A stretch of 64,000 nucleotides of DNA from Gammaproteobacteria bacterium 45_16_T64 (GCA_002162955.1 MABD01000047.1:2196-66195); one strand, 5' to 3'; positions 27,532 through 37,329 are shown, numbered from the stretch's first letter. The notes: generated by a model from the sequence alone, not told the origin. Made by a program: numbers and translations.

Positions 27532-28713
27532 ATGTCTTCAGATCCAATTGTAATTGTTAATGGTGCCCGTACTCCTATGGGTGGTTTTCAAGGCTCACTA
27601 TCCGCCTGTACCGCTCCTGAATTAGGCGCGACCGCAATCAAAGAAGCCGTTTCTCGTGCAGGACTTCAGCCTGCGGATATCCAAGAAGTTATTATGGGCT
27701 GCGTATTACCAGCAGGTTTGAAGCAGGGCCCCGCGCGCCAAGCATCACTACAAGCTGGACTACCTGTAGCCACTGGCTGTACCACTATCAACAAACTCTG
27801 TGGTTCGGGCATGAAAGCCGCCATGATGGCACATGACCTTATCAAAGCGGGTACGAATGACATCATGATCGCTGGTGGTATGGAAAGCATGACCAATGCT
27901 CCTTACGTACTGGAAAAAGCCCGCGCTGGTTTGCGTATGGGCCATGGTGAAATCAAGGATCACATGTTCCTAGACGGCCTTGAAGATGCCGAAACAGGCC
28001 GCTTAATGGGATCTTTCGCGCAAGAAATCGCCGACAAGAAGAGCCTAACCCGTGAAGATATGGATGCATTTGCCATCTCATCTTTAGCCCGTGCAAACAA
28101 AGCCATCGCCGACGGTAGCTTTGAAGCAGAGATTGTCCCAGTTACCATCAAGACACGTAAAGGCGAACACACCGTTACGTTTGATGAGCAGCCTGGCAAC
28201 GCTAAGATCGACAAGATCCCCAAGCTGCGTCCTGCATTCTCTAAAGACGGAACGGTAACAGCAGCAAACGCCAGTTCAATTTCTGACGGTGCTTCTGCGT
28301 TGGTACTCATGAAAGAGTCTACAGCGAAAGCCAAGGGGTTAACTCCTCTCGCGCGCATCGTTGGGCATTCTACTCAATCTCAGCACCCTTCTGAGTTCAC
28401 GATTGCACCAATAGGCTCTCTTCAAACGCTACTTGCAAAGACCGGTTGGTCTATTGAAGATGTGGATCTGTTTGAAATCAATGAAGCATTTGCCATGGTT
28501 ACCATGATGGCAATGAATGAATTCAACATCCCTCATGAGAAGGTGAATGTTTACGGTGGAGCTTGTGCCCTAGGCCACCCTGTAGGTTCTTCCGGCTCAC
28601 GTATCATCCTTACCTTGATCCATGCACTCAAGCAACACGGCAAGTCTCGCGGTATTGCATCACTGTGTATTGGTGGTGGTGAAGCAACGGCAATGGCATT
28701 AGAAATCATCTAA
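27532..28713 (+). CDS. Acetyl-CoA C-acetyltransferase (thiolase)
   Basis: A 393-residue thiolase. The nucleophile Cys is C90 in INKLCGSGMK. The remaining signatures are NEAFAMV and GGACALGHPVGSSGSR, which includes the second catalytic Cys region and the GHP loop. Family length is about 390-394. It interconverts two acetyl-CoA with acetoacetyl-CoA and CoA, serving either degradation or polyhydroxyalkanoate/ketone synthesis. No phaB or acyl-CoA transferase is adjacent. A strong terminator follows, so it is likely a single-gene unit. The branched-chain operon begins 307 bases later. Confidence 0.92.
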   Translation: MSSDPIVIVNGARTPMGGFQGSLSACTAPELGATAIKEAVSRAGLQPADIQEVIMGCVLPAGLKQGPARQASLQAGLPVATGCTTINKLCGSGMKAAMMAHDLIKAGTNDIMIAGGMESMTNAPYVLEKARAGLRMGHGEIKDHMFLDGLEDAETGRLMGSFAQEIADKKSLTREDMDAFAISSLARANKAIADGSFEAEIVPVTIKTRKGEHTVTFDEQPGNAKIDKIPKLRPAFSKDGTVTAANASSISDGASALVLMKESTAKAKGLTPLARIVGHSTQSQHPSEFTIAPIGSLQTLLAKTGWSIEDVDLFEINEAFAMVTMMAMNEFNIPHEKVNVYGGACALGHPVGSSGSRIILTLIHALKQHGKSRGIASLCIGGGEATAMALEII

Positions 28714-28728
28714 ACGCCTTCCGCTCGT

Positions 28729-28769
28729 AAAAAAAGCCCTGAAGACTAATGTTTTTAGGGCTTTTTTTT
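28729..28769 (+). terminator. Rho-independent terminator after thiolase
   Basis: An A-rich left arm ending in AGCCCT at 28740 pairs with AGGGCT from 28757, followed by a T run to 28769. The stem is at least eleven pairs and the loop about 16 bases. It ends the thiolase transcript. Confidence 0.88.
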
Positions 28770-28836
28770 GGTTTCTACTCTACTGTGCTAACTCATTGAA
28801 CCTCCTAATGATAACTCGCCTCACCTGTTCGCCGTT

Positions 28837-28850
28837 CAAACAACCGTTTT
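28837..28850. promoter_or_regulatory. Weak palindrome upstream of the leucine dehydrogenase operon
   Basis: AAAC-AACC-GTTT at 28838-28849 is a short inverted repeat of the kind bound by TetR-type fatty acid regulators such as PsrA. It lies about 170 bases before the operon. Short palindromes of this length arise by chance, so this is only a candidate. Confidence 0.25.
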
Positions 28851-29020
28851 AGAAAAACGACGTACAATTGACCTCCTTGGTGGCAAAGACACCAAAAATT
28901 GGGTTAGTCTTTTACAAGGTCCACCGACCAATACACGCGCGAAAACTGCCAAAAGCGGTAACGCCATACTTCAACGCACGACATGATCCTACCCGATCAA
29001 TGTGCCTAGGGGGTCAACTT

Positions 29021-30049
29021 ATGTTCGAGAAATTCGAGCACGCGAATCTGAGTGAGCTGCATTTTCATGCAGATGAATCCACCCAGCTAAAATCCATTAT
29101 CGCAATCCATAGCACCCTCAGAGGCCCCGCCTTGGGTGGTTGTCGCTGCGTCGAATATGCGAGCGAAGATGAAGCCATTAACGACGTGGTTCGCCTCGCC
29201 AAAGGCATGAGTTATAAAGCGGCGCTGGCCAACGTACCACAAGGTGGCGGTAAAGCTGTCATTATCAAGCCACCAGAAATTGAAAATAGAAATGCCTTGT
29301 ATCAATCTTTTGGCAAATTTGTTGATGGGCTTGGGGGAAGATACATCACCGCCGTAGATAGCGGTTCACACTTATCCGATATGGACCAAGTACAGCAGGT
29401 TACTTCCTATGTCTCTGGCTGTACTAGCGATGGGTTTGACCCGTCACCGCTGACCGCACTTGGGGTGTTTTGTGGCATCCAGGCAGCCCTTCAGCACCGC
29501 CGTGGAAACAACTCGCTACAAGGTATTAGAGTGGCTATTCAAGGATTGGGGAACGTAGGTTTCGCTCTTGCCGAATTATTGCATAAAGCAGGTGCAACGC
29601 TCATCGTATGCGATATCAACAAGGCGAAACAACGCTTGTGCGAACAAAAATTCGGGGCGATTTCGGTTCCACCAGAAGACATCTACCAAGTACCTTGCGA
29701 CGTTTTTTCTCCTTGCGGTTTAGGTGCAATCCTTAATGATCAAACAATTCCACACCTACAATGTGAGTACATTGCTGGCTCTGCTAACAACCAACTACTC
29801 GCGCCCAATCACGGAGAAATATTACATCAACGGGGGATTTTGTATGCTCCCGATTATGTGATTAATGCTGGAGGGCTGATCCAGGTCTCTCTTGGATTAA
29901 ATCATATTGCGCAAGCCGACATTTTGAAAAAAACCACCGATATTGGTAAAACTCTACGTCAGATTTTCGAACGATCAGATAAAGATAATATCTCCACTCA
30001 CACAATCGCCGATCAGCTCGCTGAGGATATTTTGCAGGTTAAACATTAA
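29021..30049 (+). CDS. Leucine dehydrogenase (Glu/Leu/Phe/Val dehydrogenase family)
   Basis: A 342-residue NAD-dependent amino acid dehydrogenase. It deaminates leucine, valine or isoleucine to the 2-oxoacid, the substrate of the complex encoded downstream. The active-site region is GPALGGCR, then KGMSYKAALANVPQGGGKAV with the catalytic Lys residues. The nucleotide-binding motif is IQGLGNVGFALAE. The start ATG 29021 has AGGGGG seven bases before it and fits family length; upstream in-frame codons are a spurious extension. It heads a four-gene operon with E1 alpha, E1 beta and E2. Confidence 0.9.
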   Translation: MFEKFEHANLSELHFHADESTQLKSIIAIHSTLRGPALGGCRCVEYASEDEAINDVVRLAKGMSYKAALANVPQGGGKAVIIKPPEIENRNALYQSFGKFVDGLGGRYITAVDSGSHLSDMDQVQQVTSYVSGCTSDGFDPSPLTALGVFCGIQAALQHRRGNNSLQGIRVAIQGLGNVGFALAELLHKAGATLIVCDINKAKQRLCEQKFGAISVPPEDIYQVPCDVFSPCGLGAILNDQTIPHLQCEYIAGSANNQLLAPNHGEILHQRGILYAPDYVINAGGLIQVSLGLNHIAQADILKKTTDIGKTLRQIFERSDKDNISTHTIADQLAEDILQVKH

Positions 30050-30130
30050 AAATATTGCCGTTCATTATTGCACTCCTAGCCAAAAGCCCATGAGCGCATT
30101 TCCGAGACCATAAGTCGACAAGGAAACACT

Positions 30131-31225
30131 ATGAAGATTAACGCCGAATATCAATATATCGATGAAACAGGGCAAGCGAAGCATACTTTTCCCGACAACA
30201 TTACACAGAAACAACTTCTGGAGTTTTACTCTAGCCTTGTATTAGTACGTACCTATGACAAAAAAGCCGTCGCTCTGCAGAGAACAGGTCAGTTGGGTAC
30301 CTACGCAGCCTGCTTAGGCCAAGAAGCTATTAGCCTTGGTATCGGTTTTGCGATGACCAAGCAGGACATTCTTGTCCCTTATTACCGAGATCAAGGCGCA
30401 CAATATTTGCGAGGAGCTACATTCACCTCGCAATTACGTTATTGGGGGGGCGACGAGCGTGGCAACGCATTCTTAGAACAACAGCACACCCCAAATTTTT
30501 GTGCCAATGAGGACTTTCCAAATTGTGTCCCTATTGCCACTCAAGTCACTCACGCAGCGGGTATTGCCAGTGCATTCAAAATAAAAAACGAAAAGCGCGC
30601 CGTGGTCGTTACCTGCGGTGAAGGGGCAACCTCGCGAGGAGACTTCTATGAGCCACTGAATCTTGCCGGCGTGTGGCAACTCCCACTGGTAGTGGTGGTT
30701 AACAATAACCAGTGGGCAATATCCACGCCAAGCACAATGCAAACTCATGCCCAGGGTATTGCCGAAAAATCCGCCGCCGCGGGAATTGAGGGCATCAGAG
30801 TTGATGGCAACGATATCATCGCAGTACATCACGTCGTACAACAGGCGCTAGCAAAAGCTTATCAAGGTAAAGGGGGGACACTTATCGAAGCCATGAGCTA
30901 CCGCCTGTGTGATCACACCACCGCCGACGATGCAACGCGCTACCGTAGTAGCGACGAAGTCAATGCTGCCTGGAAGCGAGACCCGATTAAGCGCTTACAA
31001 CAATATCTATTCGATCAGGGGTTATGGTCCCCAGAGCAAGAGCAAGCACTCATCAAAAAACACCAAGCTTTTATAGAAAACGAAGTCGCTACGTATTTGG
31101 CGACAGACGAAGCCCCCGTCGCTGACTTATTTGACTACCTATATGAAGAACTCCCCTATCCACTACGAGAACAGCGTGATCATCTCATTCATAAAGCCAA
31201 CACATTATCGACGATGAGGAACTAA
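30131..31225 (+). CDS. Branched-chain 2-oxoacid dehydrogenase E1, alpha subunit
   Basis: A 364-residue thiamine-diphosphate enzyme subunit. It decarboxylates the 2-oxoacid from leucine, valine or isoleucine. The diphosphate-binding motif is GEGATSRGDFYEPLN, ending in NNNQWAIS. Conserved segments also include YYRDQGAQYLRG and YRLCDHTTADDATRYR, the phosphorylation-loop equivalent. It pairs with the beta subunit gene starting two bases after its stop. A pyruvate dehydrogenase of the E1 alpha/beta type is the alternative by sequence, but the adjacent leucine dehydrogenase supports branched-chain substrates. Confidence 0.88.
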   Translation: MKINAEYQYIDETGQAKHTFPDNITQKQLLEFYSSLVLVRTYDKKAVALQRTGQLGTYAACLGQEAISLGIGFAMTKQDILVPYYRDQGAQYLRGATFTSQLRYWGGDERGNAFLEQQHTPNFCANEDFPNCVPIATQVTHAAGIASAFKIKNEKRAVVVTCGEGATSRGDFYEPLNLAGVWQLPLVVVVNNNQWAISTPSTMQTHAQGIAEKSAAAGIEGIRVDGNDIIAVHHVVQQALAKAYQGKGGTLIEAMSYRLCDHTTADDATRYRSSDEVNAAWKRDPIKRLQQYLFDQGLWSPEQEQALIKKHQAFIENEVATYLATDEAPVADLFDYLYEELPYPLREQRDHLIHKANTLSTMRN

Positions 31226-31227
31226 TC

Positions 31228-32259
31228 ATGGGTATTCACCAAGAGTTTTCTAATACAGATAATGCCGGTACAGCACAGACAAACATAGTCACCATGGTCG
31301 AGGCCGTAAATCTTGCCCTACACCGTGCGATGAGTGATGACAAGGCTGTCGTCGTACTGGGAGAAGATATCGCCACCAATGGCGGAGTATTTCGCGCCAC
31401 CGTTGGCTTAAAAGATAATTTTGGCTGTAGAAGAGTCATGGATACGCCATTAGCGGAAAGCCTCATCGCAGGGGTTAGCATTGGCATGGCCAGCCAGGGA
31501 CTAAAACCCGTGGCCGAGATTCAATTTATGGGATTTATCTATTCGACAATGGAACATATCGTTTCCCATGCCGCTCGCCTACGAAACCGTACTCGCGGTC
31601 GACTGCATTGTCCGATGGTACTGCGCGCTCCTTATGGGGGTGGAATTCATGCACCGGAACATCACTCAGAGAGTATGGAAGCATTGTTCGCCCATATCCC
31701 AGGGATTCGAGTGGTCATCCCATCCTCTCCTACTCGAGCCTATGGCCTGCTTCTCAGTGCAATTCAAGACCCTGACCCCGTCATATTCCTTGAGCCGAAA
31801 CGCATCTACCGTGTCAACAAACAGGAGTTCAAAGACGACGGTGAAGGGCTTCCACTCGATACCTGCTTTACGCTTCGAGAGGGAACTGACATTACGCTGG
31901 TTAGCTGGGGATCGATGATTCAAGAAACACTTGAAGCCGCCAACCAATTGGGTATCGAGGGCATTCGCGCAGAAGTCATTGATGTCGCGACCATTAGCCC
32001 TCTCGACATCGATACGATTCTTAGCTCAGTTAAAAAAACCGGGCGCTGCGTTATCGCGCAAGAAGCCCCAAGAAGCTGTAGTGTCAGTACGGATATATCT
32101 GCACAACTGGCAGAAAAAGGTCTATTGTATTTACAAGCACCAGTGCAACGGGTCACTGGTTACGATATTCCCATGCCCTATTTCAAGAATGAGCACCTCT
32201 ACATGCCTAGCACTCAGGATATCGTTGTCGCCGCAAAAAAAGCCCTGGAGTTTTCATGA
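31228..32259 (+). CDS. Branched-chain 2-oxoacid dehydrogenase E1, beta subunit
   Basis: A 343-residue transketolase-like subunit that completes the E1 heterotetramer. Diagnostic segments are VVVLGEDIATNGGVFRATVG, DTPLAESLIAGVSIGMA, then EIQFMGFIYSTMEH and APYGGGIHAPEHHSESME. The last is typical of branched-chain and pyruvate E1 beta subunits. Its stop overlaps the E2 start as ATGA, so the complex subunits are made in step. The C-terminal domain starts near TLVSWGSMIQ and ends with the usual PMPYFKNEHLYMP. Confidence 0.9.
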   Translation: MGIHQEFSNTDNAGTAQTNIVTMVEAVNLALHRAMSDDKAVVVLGEDIATNGGVFRATVGLKDNFGCRRVMDTPLAESLIAGVSIGMASQGLKPVAEIQFMGFIYSTMEHIVSHAARLRNRTRGRLHCPMVLRAPYGGGIHAPEHHSESMEALFAHIPGIRVVIPSSPTRAYGLLLSAIQDPDPVIFLEPKRIYRVNKQEFKDDGEGLPLDTCFTLREGTDITLVSWGSMIQETLEAANQLGIEGIRAEVIDVATISPLDIDTILSSVKKTGRCVIAQEAPRSCSVSTDISAQLAEKGLLYLQAPVQRVTGYDIPMPYFKNEHLYMPSTQDIVVAAKKALEFS

Positions 32260-33398
32260 AGTATTTCAAACTGCCTGACCTTGGTGAAGGTTTGCAAGAA
32301 GCTGAAATTGTAGAATGGCACATTAAAATAGGCGATATCGTTGCCGTAGACCAAATAATCGTATCGGTCGAAACCGCCAAGGCAATTGTCGATGTACCTT
32401 CTCCACAAGCAGGTGAGATAGCCGCATTATTTGGCGCCACCGGGGATATCATTCACACCAATGAGCCATTACTTGAATACGCAGGAGAAGAACACGCGGA
32501 TACAGGAACTGTCGTTGGGGTCATTAACGAATCAACTCCATCAGAAGAATCCAGTCACGCCGAGGTCGATGAATTTATCATTGGCAGCGCCGAAGGAAAC
32601 TCTCAACATAGATCATTTGCAACACCCGCCATTAGAGCGTTAGCCAAAAGACTTAACGTTGATATCAACAGCCTCAAAGGCTCTGGCCATCGCCAATTAA
32701 TTACCGCATCCGATGTTGAAAGAGCGCATCAAATAGAAAAAGACTTTGGGGCATCAATTCCACTACGGGGTGTTCGCCGAGCGATGGCAAAGAATATGGC
32801 CAAAGCACAGCGAGAAGTGTCTAAGGTCACTATCTTCGATGATGCCAACATCCACCGTTGGTATGGTTCCCAGCACTCCCATAAGATAGATCCAACAATG
32901 CGTCTAGTACAGGCCATAGGTTCGGCTTGCAGGATTGAACCACAGCTGAATGCATGGTTTGACGGCGATAACTTATCGATTCGAATCATAGAAACCATAG
33001 ACCTCGGCATTGCAGTAGATACAGAAGACGGACTGTTTGTCCCTGTATTAAGAGACATTAATAATCGTGATGTTGAGAATATGAAGCAAGGGCTCGACGC
33101 TTTACGCGGTGCCGTTAAATCCCGAAAGATCCCACCCAAAGAAATGAGCGGCGCAACTATTACACTGTCAAACTTTGGTACTATTGCCGGTAAATACGGA
33201 AACCCCGTGGTTGTCCCACCGATGGTATCTATTTTAGGTGCGGGTACGATACATGACCAAGTCGTGGCATACGAAGGACAGCCGGTAATTCACCCCATCA
33301 TGCCCTTGTCCCTAAGTTTCGATCATCGCGCCATCACTGGAGGGGAAGCGGCTCGGTTTCTAAAAGCGTTAATCGAACATCTCGAACAGCCAGAATAA
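32256..33398 (+). CDS. Branched-chain 2-oxoacid dehydrogenase E2 (dihydrolipoamide acyltransferase)
   Basis: A 380-residue acyltransferase, the core of the complex. The lipoyl domain (about 1-75) has K42 in ETAKAIVDVPSP as the lipoylated Lys. A short acidic linker leads to the E1/E3-binding domain FATPAIRALAKRLNVDI (about 125-160). The catalytic domain runs from about 165 to the end, with SFDHRAITGGEAARF near the C-terminus. The family motif is often HxxxDG; here Thr replaces the Asp, a variant I believe occurs in some bacterial E2s. It has one lipoyl domain. No E3 gene (lpd) is present, so a shared E3 from elsewhere is needed. Confidence 0.9.
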   Translation: MKYFKLPDLGEGLQEAEIVEWHIKIGDIVAVDQIIVSVETAKAIVDVPSPQAGEIAALFGATGDIIHTNEPLLEYAGEEHADTGTVVGVINESTPSEESSHAEVDEFIIGSAEGNSQHRSFATPAIRALAKRLNVDINSLKGSGHRQLITASDVERAHQIEKDFGASIPLRGVRRAMAKNMAKAQREVSKVTIFDDANIHRWYGSQHSHKIDPTMRLVQAIGSACRIEPQLNAWFDGDNLSIRIIETIDLGIAVDTEDGLFVPVLRDINNRDVENMKQGLDALRGAVKSRKIPPKEMSGATITLSNFGTIAGKYGNPVVVPPMVSILGAGTIHDQVVAYEGQPVIHPIMPLSLSFDHRAITGGEAARFLKALIEHLEQPE

Positions 33399-33528
33399 GA
33401 GTCACGCTGGTACAACACTAAGGACAATAAAACAATTCAATATATTCTTGAGAAAAACATTCATTACCAACCCCGAAGCATGGACGCATATTAACCTTCG
33501 GTATATTAGCAAAATACTGTACAGTCGA

Positions 33529-36480
33529 TCATTCTATCACAGGGCAAGGCTTCGCTATTGCATAGCCCTGTGCGTAATCGACGCCCAACTCACGTAGTCT
33601 TTCCAATATCCCTTCATTTTCAACAAACTCTGCAATGGTTTTTTTACCCATCACGTGTCCTATACGATTAATCGACTCTACCATGGCGTAGTCAATTTCA
33701 TCATGCTCTATATCCTTTACAAACGTACCGTCAATTTTAAGATAATCCACCGGCAGGTTCTTGAGGTAACCATATGATGAAAAACCGCTGCCAAAATCAT
33801 CGAGGGAAAAACGACAGCCTAACGCTTTGAATCGATTTATGAACTCTATTGCTTTGGTAAGGTTTGTGACCGCGATGGTTTCTGTTATTTCAAAACAAAT
33901 TTTATCTGCAGGTATCTCATAGCGATCGAAAAGTTCCGCTAGAAAGATAGAAAAATCATCATCACCGATACTCAAACCCGACAAATTAATCGAGCATAAA
34001 GACAAACGTGACATTTGTTCAACATCCTCACTAAGCCATCGAAACACATTTTTAACAACCCAACGATCAACTGATGGCATCAGATTATATCGCTCCGCTG
34101 CGGGCAAAAATGCCCCTGGCTGAACAATGCCTTCGTCGCCAAGCATACGCACCAATATTTCCATGTGATCGCCGCTATCCTCGCCATCAATGGAAGCTAT
34201 TTCTTGACGATACAGAACTAACCCATCATCTTCCAGTGCGCGGGTAATACGTGACGCCCATTGCATCTCCCCTTGCTGTGATGCTAATTCAGAATCACCA
34301 GCAACATATTCATGCACCCTATTTCGCCCTGCATCTTTAGCGGCGTAACAGGCTGCATCGGCTAAACTCATGACACTCTTAATCGATTCGGTATCGCTCC
34401 CAATAGGCACTAATCCAATACTCACCCCCAATGTGAATATTTTGTTCTCCCAGGAAAATCTAAACTCCTGAATCACAGAGCGCAACTTATGGGCCACAGT
34501 CGTCGCGTTATTACCCTCACAATTCTCTAGCAGCACGCCAAATTCGTCACCACCTAATCGTGCCAATGTATCACCGCCGCGCATGTGCCCTTGAATTTGT
34601 AACGTCACTTGGCGCAGTAATTCATCACCGGCAATATGGCCACAGGTGTCGTTGACCAATTTAAACTGGTCCAAATCCATATATAACATCGTATGTATAA
34701 CATGATCTCTGCGAGCGCTTTTCACTGCTCGATCCAATCGAATTTCAAATTCCCTTCGATTCACCAATCCTGTCAATGGGTCATGTCGGGCCAAAAAATC
34801 AAGTTGCTCTTCACTTTTCTTTCTTGCCGTTATATCAACCACGAAACCTTCAATGAGCGACCTGTCTGATGTTTTTTGCTGGACTAGTTTAGCAGATAGT
34901 GAACACCAAAAAGGCGCACCATCCAAACGAACACCATGGGCTTCGTAATTAAGTACCTGCCCATCTTCCAGCACTGCTTTTCTAAATTCGTGGTACTGCT
35001 CCACATCAAGAAATATCTGAGCGCCAGCATCCACCACCATACCGGCAAACAATTCAGATGATTCATACCCCATAAATTTAGCCATCGCTGGATTAGCACT
35101 CACGAAGCGCCCCTCCAGAGTACACTGAAATATACCTTCGATCGCATTGTCGTAGAGAGACTTAAACCTCTCAAGGTTATTAATAGCCTCTTGTTTTGCA
35201 CTCAATTTCTCTCGTTTATCAGCATTAATACGATCTGCTAATGCCAATGAAAACAACACAACTTCTAATGCTGAACCTATTTGCAGTGCATTGGTGGTAA
35301 AGAACGTTATCGGAATGACACCCATTTTACTCAACGAAATAAGCAGTATTCCAACCAAAAACGCACTCCATGCAATAAGAAAGTACCGAGCAATTACGCC
35401 GCCGTTTGACCAAACATACACCCCGACCCCAAAACAGCCGATACAGATGGGCAGCGATAGCCCAACCACCAAACGAATTGCATAAGCATAGGGAATAAAC
35501 AAAGAAACAACTGACATCGTCGCTGTAGATAGCGCACCAAGCAGTAATAATCCAGACAAGCGCGGATGATAGTCTGCTAATTTAAGAAAGGAATTAGAGA
35601 ATAAACATAAGAACATCAACGTAAATGCACTAAACACGACAAAACTCTTACCGTGAAATTCAGGATTGCCTGGCCACAAAAACTGAAAAGCCAACCCATC
35701 AATCCCAGACTGAAAAAATATCAAACAAGCCGCATAACACACATAATAGAGGTAGCTGCTTTCTCGAACAGAGAAGTAAATAAACAGATTATAAATCACC
35801 ATAATCAGAATTACGCCAAAATACACACCTTTAACAACAATGATGGTCTGCTCTTGTTCCCAAAATTCTTTTTCACTCCATAACGTTAACGGTAGTTCTA
35901 ACGTGCCTTCTGTTTGAACACGCATATAAACATCCACCGAACCCGTCGTCGAGTCAGGCACTGGAAACAAAAAATGGCGATGATTGATAGGGCGGGTAAG
36001 AAAGTCGTAGGTATCACCCGTTTGATAACTGCGGATAACACGGTTGTCCTCCACAAAATAGAGACCAATTTCATCAATCAGCGGATAAGATAACGCAATA
36101 AGCCAGTTGCCATCCCCCTGATTTAAGTCCAACAGTGTTAAATGAAACCAATACGTCGCCCGAGTGTACCCAAAATTAGGTACATCAACATTGGCTTGCC
36201 GCCATCGCATAGGTTGCTGTTGAGCACCAACAAAATCTACCAACGCTAACGTCTGGTGCGGGTCTTCAATAAACTCGATACTGGTGCCTAGCGGATACTC
36301 TGATATCGCAGGAGAAACAAGCACATCCGACTGAGCAGAAAAAACAGATGCACTATAAAACCAACACAGGGCAACCAACACCACCTGTATAAACAAAGGT
36401 TCCTTATCATCTACCGAACAGCCCTTTTGTAATACATCTCGATTGCTAATACAGATCCCCAAAAGAAAGAACGAATACAA
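33529..36480 (-). CDS. 7TMR-DISM sensor protein with PAS, GGDEF and EAL domains
   Basis: A 983-residue membrane signalling protein. A signal-like segment (about 30-48) precedes a periplasmic DISMED2 domain (HFLFPVPDS, PLTLWSE), then seven helices (about 210-400). A PAS domain (about 430-545) follows. The GGDEF domain has an intact GGDEF from residue 643. The EAL domain carries E774 in MEILVRM rather than EAL, with FEITETIAVT and DDFGSGFSSYGYLKN intact. It could both make and break cyclic-di-GMP. The listed start is TTG 36480; a start near residue 28, close to the signal segment, is possible. Its sensor is paralogous to that of the kinase at 12591. Confidence 0.85.
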   Translation of the reverse strand: MYSFFLLGICISNRDVLQKGCSVDDKEPLFIQVVLVALCWFYSASVFSAQSDVLVSPAISEYPLGTSIEFIEDPHQTLALVDFVGAQQQPMRWRQANVDVPNFGYTRATYWFHLTLLDLNQGDGNWLIALSYPLIDEIGLYFVEDNRVIRSYQTGDTYDFLTRPINHRHFLFPVPDSTTGSVDVYMRVQTEGTLELPLTLWSEKEFWEQEQTIIVVKGVYFGVILIMVIYNLFIYFSVRESSYLYYVCYAACLIFFQSGIDGLAFQFLWPGNPEFHGKSFVVFSAFTLMFLCLFSNSFLKLADYHPRLSGLLLLGALSTATMSVVSLFIPYAYAIRLVVGLSLPICIGCFGVGVYVWSNGGVIARYFLIAWSAFLVGILLISLSKMGVIPITFFTTNALQIGSALEVVLFSLALADRINADKREKLSAKQEAINNLERFKSLYDNAIEGIFQCTLEGRFVSANPAMAKFMGYESSELFAGMVVDAGAQIFLDVEQYHEFRKAVLEDGQVLNYEAHGVRLDGAPFWCSLSAKLVQQKTSDRSLIEGFVVDITARKKSEEQLDFLARHDPLTGLVNRREFEIRLDRAVKSARRDHVIHTMLYMDLDQFKLVNDTCGHIAGDELLRQVTLQIQGHMRGGDTLARLGGDEFGVLLENCEGNNATTVAHKLRSVIQEFRFSWENKIFTLGVSIGLVPIGSDTESIKSVMSLADAACYAAKDAGRNRVHEYVAGDSELASQQGEMQWASRITRALEDDGLVLYRQEIASIDGEDSGDHMEILVRMLGDEGIVQPGAFLPAAERYNLMPSVDRWVVKNVFRWLSEDVEQMSRLSLCSINLSGLSIGDDDFSIFLAELFDRYEIPADKICFEITETIAVTNLTKAIEFINRFKALGCRFSLDDFGSGFSSYGYLKNLPVDYLKIDGTFVKDIEHDEIDYAMVESINRIGHVMGKKTIAEFVENEGILERLRELGVDYAQGYAIAKPCPVIE

Positions 36481-36552
36481 TACGTTAGTACATCAAGAAT
36501 AGTATCTATAGGGCGATTGGCAAACGAAGGCAAGCCACTGGGTTTTAATTTA

Positions 36553-37329
36553 TCAAGAGCTAGCCTTTCGTTTACACAGAACATGGATATATCGACCAAG
36601 ATAGCGATAAGGCTCCATTTGTGAGTAGGCCAATTCCAATTCAAGTATATCCTCTAGGGATATCGTAGACTGGCTAGCGTTAGGCATATTGTCGTAAAAA
36701 ACACGAACACCACTCTGCAATACCACCTCCCATCCCCAGCATTCAAGCCAGGCCAACACGTCATGTGGATCTAGCGGATTGATCGGAGTCAGACCCTTTC
36801 CATCTCCTCCAAACTGGCCACTTTTAACCTTTCGCAAATTCCCACGAATCATATTAGAGTGAATAATTGAATGGACATTAAAGAACATTAAGGAGCAATA
36901 ACCTTCTGATTTTACCGCACCAAGTACTTGTTTTAATGATTCTTTTGGCGAATTCATCCATTCGAGGACTGCATGGAACAACAACAGGTCAAACTGCTCT
37001 GGATAGCTTTCTGCAGCCTTCTGTGCGGATAAGTGCTCACAGCGCATTAACTCACTGACACCCTCTTCGCCAGCCAATACCGTTGCCCGCTTGACCATCT
37101 CTTCCGATATGTCACATAGCAACACATCATGACCTTGTTTTGCCTGCTCAATGCCCGCATAACCCAAACCACCTCCTGCATCGAGCACGCTTATAGGGCT
37201 GTCGAATGGAAGCCCACGCACCAAGTCACGACTCAACACCGCTAATCGAATAGCTCCCTTTTTACCACCATAAATATGTTTTGAAAATCGTTCCGCCATA
37301 TGGTCAAAATTTTGATCTCGATCAGACAT
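36553..37329 (-). CDS. cmoM: tRNA 5-carboxymethoxyuridine methyltransferase
   Basis: A 258-residue SAM-dependent methyltransferase. CmoM methylates the carboxyl of cmo5U at wobble position 34, producing mcmo5U. The N-terminus RDQNFDHMAERFSKHIYG is highly characteristic of CmoM (formerly SmtA). The SAM motif is VLDAGGGLGYAG, followed by LLCDISEEMV and LLFHAVLEWM. Length agrees with E. coli (261). It follows the J-domain gene by four bases, suggesting one transcript. The only tRNA in this window, tRNA-Leu(UAG), is in E. coli a cmo5U-bearing species. Confidence 0.92.
   Translation of the reverse strand: MSDRDQNFDHMAERFSKHIYGGKKGAIRLAVLSRDLVRGLPFDSPISVLDAGGGLGYAGIEQAKQGHDVLLCDISEEMVKRATVLAGEEGVSELMRCEHLSAQKAAESYPEQFDLLLFHAVLEWMNSPKESLKQVLGAVKSEGYCSLMFFNVHSIIHSNMIRGNLRKVKSGQFGGDGKGLTPINPLDPHDVLAWLECWGWEVVLQSGVRVFYDNMPNASQSTISLEDILELELAYSQMEPYRYLGRYIHVLCKRKASS

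Noticed and set aside
28868-29020. Upstream extension of leucine dehydrogenase from TTG 28868
   Set aside because: The family begins near MFEKFEH, and ATG 29021 has a strong ribosome binding site. The added residues look like leader DNA.
33516-33525. ACTGTACAGT palindrome, considered as a LexA box
   Set aside because: LexA boxes have CTGT-N8-ACAG spacing; here there is none. It also lies downstream of a gene.
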